Assembly: GCA_951799425.1 (NCBI GenBank)
Contig: OX637395.1
Coordinates: forward strand, 17,780,951-17,844,950
DNA length: 64,000 nt
Origin: Ilex aquifolium
Lineage: Eukaryota > Streptophyta > Magnoliopsida > Aquifoliales > Aquifoliaceae
Direction: 5' to 3'
Below the pieces are notes generated by a model, which searched no databases, was not told the DNA's origin, and saw only the letters and a program-made list of their open reading frames with translations. Numbering within the stretch: the stretch's first letter is position 1; each line of letters starts with the position of its first letter. Below are positions 56,253-64,000 of the stretch, in pieces. A program made the position numbers and the translations under genes.

Positions 56253-57770
56253 TTAAGAGGGTTTGAAGCTTCAATATCCCTCAGTCACATCAAAACGAAC
56301 ATGCATTAGTCATTAAAAATAAGGCTAACATATTTATATCTCACCCATTGGTGCTATCTTGGTCACGAGCTCTGAGATGACAACCAACTCGACCAACACA
56401 ATTTTTAAAATGACATCAACACACAAAATTGAATCCATGGAAACATGGCTAAACAATGCATTGACACAAGTGTAGTGGTATTGTTTCCAGAAAGTGATCG
56501 TTCTCAAATGTAAACTACAACCTCTCCATCGTTAGCCATTACCACTAAGCTAACCCTTCTAATCCTCCAAGGACATCAATAAGAGAAAGGGAAAAGTAGC
56601 AGCTAACTATACATGTTCTTACCTCTTACTTCGCATCATCAAAAGGATTAGTGTCGCCACAATAACCCTCAACGTTTCAACTTTAAAAACCAACCTTCCA
56701 ATCTGTAACATCAATTAAGAATGAATGAACCATAATGGAGGATGATTAGATTAATGATAGTAATTTGTGCTTTCCTTATTTAGTTAATAAACAAATAAAA
56801 ATTGTCTAACAGTTGCGTTGATATTTCATGCTGTAAATTGTTAACTATAGCAACACTTTAAGTTTCACAGCAGTAGAAAAGAAGAAAAGAAAAAATAAGG
56901 AACAAAAAGAATTATAAAACAAGGAATAAACTGATGAATGCAAAAAAAAAAAATTAAAAAAAAATTTAAACCCAAAATTTCCAATATTTTGTGATTCTAA
57001 GCAAAGCAAAACAAATTGAGTTCATCAACAAATAAAACCACCCATACAAGTAACTTGATAAAAATTGGGTTAAAAAGTTAAAAATATTTTACCATGCATA
57101 GTAGGAGGCATATAAGTGGTTTTGATTGGCTAGATATCGTAATCATTAGTTTCAAATGAAACTCTAGTACCAATATTGTATATTGCACATAAGAAATTAA
57201 AATAATCAATGAAACCAGAAAATCATTGACCTCAAAAGTTTTCCCCCTCTTCAACACCCCAAAAATTGAAAACAACAATAAAAATTTGTCTATCTAATTC
57301 ATTTGGAGATCTGCAAGCAATAAAGAGAGAGATTTTTATGTTACTTTTGATTTGTTTTTTGCAATGACCCCAATATTCACATATATAGAGATGTAGTTAT
57401 ATGAATATACAAAATACACATAAAGTATAGACACATATAACAAACTCTAGAGGGAAGAATAATGGAGCTTACAAGATCGATATTGAAGAGCAGACTGATA
57501 TGGCTTTGAGGTAGAAGATAGTCAAGCGTTCCAAGGGCGTCAATGGAAACACATTAATAGAAGAAGACCTCTTACCGATTGCTTCACCTACCTGATTTAA
57601 AATTAACAAATGTAAATGCTAGAGAGCTACTTGATTAGAAGATAAAATGACAAAGAGACATAAATGCATAGATTACAGAAATGTAATATGTATTTGTTGA
57701 AGGGTAAAAGGGGAAATCAATTTTTTTTAAGATGTTTATATTTAGAAGTAGTATAGATATATATTGAGGT
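56253..57770. other. Unassigned sequence left of the transposon ORF
   Basis: I see no supportable gene. There are A-rich runs at 56940-56970 and short open pieces only. It could be upstream interior of the retrotransposon that carries the ORF at 57822. Confidence 0.4.
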
Positions 57771-57821
57771 CGAAGAACCGAACTAAATCGGCGAAAATTC
57801 AAACCTACCACCCCCTCCACC

Positions 57822-58526
57822 ATGGACAGCCTAGTCCGTGAATTTTATAGAAATGCACAAGAAATCGGGCATAGGGAATTCCGTGTGTTTGTTAAGGGAG
57901 TGGCCTTCCAAGTTACACCGGCCACTATTGCGAATTTTTTCCATCCTATCCCGAGACATCCGAACCCGCAATACCTTTATACTCAAGTGCATAATAGGAT
58001 TGATATATGGATTGAACTGACGAAAAATCCAAACTATGTATGGGGAAGGCCAAATAAATACATCAAGCAAGGGGATTTAACAGACAAGTACCAAATATTG
58101 AACTTGATTACTGTGAATAGTCTGTTACCCCAGTCACAGAAAAACCAGATATATACTGAGAGGGCCTACTTCCTCTATGCTTTTGGGATGGGACATACGA
58201 TTGATCTCCTTAACTTGATCATGGACCAGATGTTATTGACAGTGAAAACAAAGAAAAACTCACTTCCATATGCTATGTTAGTTTCTGAGCTGTGCAGGAA
58301 TAAGGGAGTGATCACGGATCCTGCATGGCCGACGGTGGAGCACTTTGCACCGTTAGATAAGACATCATTAAGGAAGAGTCATGGAGTTCAACCTGAGGAG
58401 CAGCCAGAGGTACCACCCGCACCGCATGAAGAACCATTTCAAGGAGCTGAAGATTTTCACCCACCAAATGAGCCTCAGCCACAGGATGAGCACCCATATA
58501 TACTAGTTGATGATAGGTCCGACTGA
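57822..58526 (+). pseudogene. Putative plant transposon protein (Athila-type accessory ORF)
   Basis: The 234-codon frame matches the domain annotated as 'putative plant transposon protein' (PF20167). It opens with SLVREFYRNAQEIG, then a basic F-x-VFVKGVAFQVTPATIANFF block, ILNLITVNSLLPQSQ, ERAYFLYAFGMGHTIDL and LPYAMLVSELCRNKGV. A proline/glutamate-rich tail follows (residues 190-230). Such ORFs occur in Athila-like retrotransposons, and their role is unknown. The TGA at 58524-58526 is probably a nonsense mutation: the same frame continues to 58674 with a heptad-like helix (LGLETSVTQLGTSIAQIDQ) and a natural-looking end. The frame is also open upstream of the ATG, so the true start may lie further left. 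Confidence 0.75.
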
Positions 58527-58778
58527 CAAATTTTGCTAGGGTTGGAGACTAGTGTCACCCAGCTAGGGACCAGCATCGCCCAGATCGATCAACACATGGC
58601 TGACTACGAGCAAAATCAGACAGAGATTTTGAGGCTACTCAGAGGGCACTTCGGTGGAGGCCCATCAACTTCCTGATCAGAGACCTTTCAAGAGATTCCA
58701 CATTATCACTTCTACTACTATCTTTCCTGAACACTTTTATTTTATGCATTTCATTTCAGTATTTACGTTTTGAATGTT

Positions 58779-61636
58779 TGTAACGCCCAAAACACCACCC
58801 TGGACGGCATTACATTCTAAAATCATTTATACCATGAGAGCAACTAATAAAAAAAATCCATAAATAACCGGGGGTCCTTAATTCAACGAAATTCGGGCAG
58901 AGTCTCCTTTGTTCGGGGAACTCTACCCAAAACACAACAAGTGCAATTATATTACACCGACCACACTGGGTCCATTTATTCATCAAATATTAACAACATT
59001 ATCCCAAAAGATTTCCATTCACCACATGTAATATTCACAATAACATTCCAAAAGAATACGCCAAGCCATGGCCACAATATCAAAAGAATATGCCCAACAA
59101 TGGCCTTCACATTTCCAAATGAATTAAATTAAGATAACGCAGCGGAATAACAAAATACTAGACTTTACATGACTTCATAATAGTTTCTCTAGTCTAGTAC
59201 AAAAATACATGACATCTCTAGATGTCTCACTCGGGATCCCAGTATCCCTCTAATGAAGTTTCTCCTTGACCCGACTCATTAGCACCGAACTCCTCCTCTA
59301 GAGTAAAATCTGAAAATATTCAACTGTAAGGGGTGAGCATGAAGCTCTGTAGAAAAATCCTCCCAAACCCAAACAAGGTTTCGAAAACATAGAAAACGGT
59401 CGGTCTCCTTTCACAAATATCATATATAACATTTGAAGTAAATACAGGACATTTTAAATAGATCTCAAGTTTAAGGAGTAACAATAATTGAATGAATAAG
59501 TGAAACCATTATACCGTTAACAAACCATTTCCAAAAATAATCCAGTCCACCATACACTGTTTCCACAAGTTCTCGCGGAATCCCATACTTCCCAAGACTC
59601 TTGTAGAAACCGTCTATGGTAGAATGAACAATAACCAATAATCCATTTCCAACTTTAAACCATTTAAGAAGGGCGCCTTCCGATGCATTGTCCCATACCA
59701 ATGCACCGGCCAAGACGATTCAACCCATCATCTCATATATATATATTGGTTCATCCCCGTACCATGTATGTTGATTGCTTCTCATGAATCTATCCTACGA
59801 TTATACCTAGTCCACCTATTACCATCGCAATCACAAGCACTATAGGAAATGGCGTCTACCATCCCAATGGCAGTGACGAATCCCTTCCTAGGAAAAATAT
59901 ACCATCCCTTGTTCGAACTCCAGTGAACGATAGTGGTCGCATTACCAAATGACAATCCACTACAAGTGTTAGGAAACCATCTCACCCCCACTGGGATAGA
60001 CTAACCTCTAACACTCTACGGCATCTCTCGAAGACAATCCAAGTCCATCACAACAACCATACAAATGAGGAAACCAAAATATTCTCAATTCACCAACAAT
60101 TCCAAAAAAATACAAAATCCACAATTTCTCATTTATAATTCAAGTATCACAATTGTACCACTCTCAATATACTACAATAATAAGGGATTAAAATATGCAA
60201 GAGATCATATCAATAAAACCTTCACAATCTTGATATCAAAATTCTAGGGTTTTCCAAACAAAACATAATTTCTTGGAACTAGAACAAGGATTTGATGAAA
60301 ACATGATTTAATCAACTATAGGCATTTAGAAATCAATAATCCATGTATTTTGCATAACCCAAATAGGTAATTTCTAAAACTACTATTTTGGAAATTCAAG
60401 AACAAGGTCTCTTGAACCCAAACATACATTTTGTTCAAAATCATGTTTCAATAAACAAGGAACCAAGAATTCTTAACTATTTATCATATAACTATCAAGA
60501 ATATGGAAAACATACATATATAATAACCCTAGCCTCAATGTAAGTGAATGGAAATGAAACCCCTACCTTGAATCCTTAATTTGTATGAAGAACTTGAGAT
60601 TTGATCTTGAATCTACCTTTAAATCTATTGTTTTTCCCTTCCTTTCTTTCTCTCTAATGCTCTCTAGGGTTTCAAGAGGTGTGGGGGTGTGAGGGGAGTG
60701 AAAGAAATGAGGGCAAATGGGCTGAATCTGTGTTTTAAACACAGCAGTCCGCGAGTTTACTGTTCATGGCTGAATTTGGGTTTTCTCCAAAATTACGGTT
60801 TTGCCACTAAAAATCTCCAATTTGATCCGTATGACTACCCTAAGGTTTTTCGACGTTCCGGATTCATTTTTAATGTTATTTTAACCTAAAAAAATTTATT
60901 TTTATGATTTATTTCAAAACTAAAATAAATTTACACTCGAAACATTAAAATTACTATCCAAAGAATACCATAGTGCAGATTTTTGGTCAACTTCGGAGAA
61001 TAAACTGATTTGACTCAGGTATTTCTAGTATGTGTGACCTATATGGTTGGAAATATATATGAGTTAGGGTTGTAACAAAAATAACGGTGCGCAATTTGGA
61101 CTTTCCAACAAAGAGTTATGATCAAATTGGTGAAAGGTAGTCTGCCGGACTGTTTCGACATCGCTTCGTTATCTGGGTATAACTCTTTCATCCGAGCTCC
61201 GATTGAGATGATTCAAGATGATATGGAATACTAAGAAAGAGCTCTACAATTTTCATGTTTTGAGTTTTGAAAGATATTGAATGAATCAAGGTTTAAATTG
61301 GGCTTGAAGTTGCAGCCAGTGCACTGTTTACGTGCACTGTTCACTGTTTCATCCCTTTTCCATTTCCAATCCATTCCTAAGCCAACCAAATCCATCACAA
61401 ACCTCTCAAACACATATTTTTACACCAAACCTATTTAATACAAGTTCTAGGACCTAAAATTTCATATTTTCACTTATTAAAACTAAATTTCAACTATTAT
61501 TTCCACTAATATTTTAAATCTCTACTTTTCCAATCTACCAAATTCAAACACACATCACTACACATATCCCCATTTTTACAACAATTATTTACTATATATC
61601 TATATACATATATAAAATAAAATGCGGGGTGTTACA
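58779..61636 (-). mobile_element. 3' LTR of Tekay-like element D2
   Basis: It starts TGTAACGCCC and ends GCGGGGTGTTACA, 2858 bp, aligning by eye with solo LTR D1. It lies downstream of the Athila-type ORF; the five bases before it are atgtt and their partner lies outside the window. The polypurine tract, minus-strand TTAAGGGGGGTGGAT at 61637-61651, and the chromodomain to the right show it is the 3' LTR of a minus-strand element. Confidence 0.92.
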
Positions 61637-61651
61637 ATCCACCCCCCTTAA
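61637..61651 (-). promoter_or_regulatory. Polypurine tract of D2
   Basis: The minus strand reads TTAAGGGGGGTGGAT and abuts the LTR. It primes plus-strand DNA synthesis and fixes the element direction. Confidence 0.9.
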
Positions 61652-61677
61652 AGAAAGTTTCGTCCTCGAAACTTACC

Positions 61678-62202
61678 TCACGTAGCGAACAAATATTGAT
61701 ACTTCTCCCGCATTTCTTGCTCCTGTTCCCATGTAGCTTCCTCCACTCCATGGTGTTGCCACAAAACCTTCACCAATCTGATAACTTTGTTGCGAAGCAC
61801 TTTTTCCTTGGCGTCGAGAATTTCTACTGGTTGCTCTTCGTAGGTTGCTCCATCTTGAATTTCAATCTCCTCCAAGTTCACGACTGGAGTTGCATCCGAG
61901 TGACACGTCCTCAACATCGACACGTAAGACACGCCATGTACTCCGGATAGCTGGGCTGGTAGTCGAAGTTGATACGCCGCATTGCCTACCGCTTTGATCA
62001 CTTCAAACGGTCCGGTATATCTTGGCGCTAACTTCTCCTTCTTGCCGAATCGAAACACGCCCTTCTTGTGTGACACCTTGGGAAACATGTAATCTCCCAC
62101 TTTGAATTCCAAGGATCTTCGTCTGTGGTCCGCATAGCTCTTCTGTCTACTTTGCGCCGTGCGTAGCCTCTCTCGGATGAGTTGAATCTTCTTCGTAGTT
62201 TC
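61678..62202 (-). pseudogene. Tekay-like integrase C-terminus and chromodomain (D2)
   Basis: The frame starts within the integrase: AQSRQKSYADHRRRSLEFKV, LAPRYTGPFEVIKAVGNAAY, GVHGVSYVSMLRTCHSDA. It continues into a chromodomain, EILDAKEKVLRNKVIRLVKV and VEEATWEQEQEMREKY, ending at the stop 61678-61680. The combination is diagnostic of the Tekay clade, whose chromodomain directs integration to chromatin marks. The open frame can be read to 62250, but the first 16 or so codons come from the inserted LTR D3. The pol gene is cut at 62202 by that insertion. Confidence 0.93.
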
Positions 62203-64000
62203 TGTAACGCCCCAAAACACACCCTGGACGGCATTACATACTAAAACCATTTACATCATGAGAGCACTAATATCATCCATAAATAAATTAAACTTCATTC
62301 ATCATCCATAAAATATTTACATCATTATCCAAAAGAATATGCCCAACCATGACATTTACATCTCAAAAATTAATTAAAGTAGCACAGCGGAATAGCAAAA
62401 GAAACCAGACCTTACAGTGTCCAAAAGAATAACCTAGTCTAGTACAAAAGAAGCTACATCTCTACATATCCACCTCGGGATCTAGGTTCCCCTCGAGTGG
62501 AGCCTCCCAATGCCCTGACTCGTCGATGCCGAGATCCTCCTCTAGCACCAAATCTGAAAAATGTAATTTGTAGGGGATGAGCACGAAGCTCTGTAGCAAA
62601 ATCTTCCCAACTCAAACAAGGTTTATAAAAATACAAAACGGGTCGGTCACATTTCACAAATATCATATATAACTTTTGAAGTAAAACCAGGACATTTAAA
62701 TAGATCTCAAGTTTAAGGAACAACAGTAATTGAATGAATAAGTGGGACCACTATACAGTTAACAAATCATATCCAAATATAATCCAATCCACCATAAACC
62801 TTCTATGGTAGAGTGAACAATAACCCATATACAATAGATAATCCATTCTACCATAAACCGTTTTCAACAAGTTCTCGCGGAATCCCATACTTCCGGAAAC
62901 TCTTGTCGAAACCATTTCTGGTACAATGCACGATAACCCACACTGTATGTCCGACACAACCCACGTTACTAATCCGTGATCATTAGCGATATGAAAAGTT
63001 TATACCCACACGGCGTACAAAGGCGTCTACCCACTCCATGTGGTAGGAAAATTTCATATCCGCGTGGCATATAAAGACGTATACCCACTACATGATACCC
63101 GGTCAATAGTAATCCATGTTCGTATCGCACAACCACGTAAGAAATAAAATACCAACAATATCTCACATAACCAACAATTACACAAGTCCCCAATTCACCC
63201 TCAAAGCCTTATTTCTCAAGCATCCTTACAAGGAACCTCCTGAGAAGGAATGAGCATCCTTACAAGGAACCTCTCATTCATGTTCCTCCAAACAACCCAA
63301 CAAGAAATACGATATCCACAATTTCCACCATTAACAAACAATTCCATAAACCCCTAATTTTTCTCAAGTAGTTGTACAAAGAATAATATAAGAAAATGTA
63401 CAAGAGATCATCATAAATACCATTTTGGTGTACAATATCAAACACTAAAGTTTTGAAAGCAATACCAAGGAAAAATAGAGGGAAAAGTCCATTTCTCTTT
63501 AAAACCAAGGTTTGAAGATGAAAAAGAGAAATTTAATAGTTACCCAATCATCACAATGTTCAAAACATGACATTTATTTCAAGAGGAACAATAATCATGT
63601 ATATAATAGCAAGTATATATGATTTTGAACCAAAAGAATACATATAATTTAATCCTAGCCCCAATGTAAGAGAAATAAGAAGAAATCCCCTACCTCAATG
63701 CTCAAGAGTTAAACCAAATACCAAAGCTTCAAGACCTTCTTGCTTTCCTTTCTTTTCCTTTTAATCTCCTCTCCCTAGGGTTTTCAAAAGATTTGGGTGA
63801 GAGTGGGTGAAGAATGGAAGAAAAGAGAATGAGTAGAGAAGTGAAATCTTAGAAATCTAGGGTTTTAATCTTCTAAAATGGTGTATCTCTCCTTATCTTT
63901 GATGTTCTTCTCTCCCTCTCTTTCTTTCTAAAGGTGCCTAGGGTTTAGAAGGCTGAAATGGGGCTCAATTAGTCGGCCTTAAGTATTTATAGGGAGAGAG
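62203..64000 (-). mobile_element. Family D LTR inserted in D2 pol (copy D3, runs off the window)
   Basis: It starts TGTAACGCCCCAAAACAC inside the integrase frame of D2; the five bases before it are gtttc, whose partner lies beyond the window. It follows the D1/D2 LTR sequence through 'ctcgcggaatcccatac' (62875) and two copies of GCATCCTTACAAGGAACCTC (63220-63275). Whether it is a solo LTR or the end of a full element cannot be told. It has the same minus orientation as its host. Confidence 0.9.

Noticed and set aside
1..64000. Search for tRNA, rRNA, bacterial operons or organelle DNA
   Set aside because: No cloverleaf with both boxes and acceptor stem, no rRNA core sequence, and no operon-like spacing was seen; everything fits nuclear plant DNA.

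Overview
The window is nuclear DNA of a flowering plant, almost certainly a eudicot. It is AT-rich, has one intron-rich gene with clean GT-AG splice sites, and is otherwise built from nested LTR retrotransposons of plant-specific lineages plus a fossil plant pararetrovirus. There are no rRNA or tRNA genes, CRISPR arrays or bacterial operons. The species cannot be named from the sequence alone.

Only one host gene looks intact. It is an ERD6-like sugar-porter gene on the minus strand (36873-46684, 18 exons, 482 residues) whose reading frame I could follow through every splice junction. A second host trace is a decayed WD40 fragment of a TOPLESS-related corepressor (about 52812-53100, minus).

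Layout. 1-7408: a Ty1/copia element (plus strand) whose RNase H region is hit by two Tekay-like LTRs, one of them a clean 3.1 kb solo LTR, ending in its own 3' LTR. 7409-9535: unidentified sequence, then movement-protein-like and coat-protein-like remnants of an endogenous caulimovirid. 9536-13411: the 3' end of a SIRE-like copia element, its LTR split by a solo LTR. 13412-16831: a Tat/Athila-like 5' LTR with PBS, split by a related solo LTR. 16832-21265: a broken Tekay-like element (protease, gag, leader, PBS, 5' LTR). 21266-26314: a Tat/Athila integrase fragment fused to a SIRE-like copia gag, leader (with another solo LTR) and 5' LTR. 26715-28860: two copia fragments facing each other. 29036-36734: a solo LTR split by a full-length, recent Reina-like chromovirus. 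36873-46684: the sugar transporter gene, with a fold-back MITE about 0.5 kb upstream of its ATG. 49342-52364: an internally deleted Tork-like copia element. 53511-56252: another solo LTR. 57822-58674: a plant-transposon ORF with a nonsense codon. 58779-64000: a Tekay-like element interrupted by a second copy of its own family.

The strongest direct evidence is a set of exact target-site duplications read by eye: catat, ttaat, gtgaa, tctat, acaaa, aaatc (solo LTRs), tcttt (deleted copia), poly-G (Reina) and tgtttct (MITE). They fix element boundaries to the base and show an array dominated by solo LTRs, so unequal recombination has been removing element interiors. I see no evidence of a wholly new biochemical system. 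The most notable items are the short solo-LTR family carrying TTCGAA palindromes, the pararetrovirus relic, the TOPLESS fragment, and the transposon insertions that closely bracket the transporter gene.
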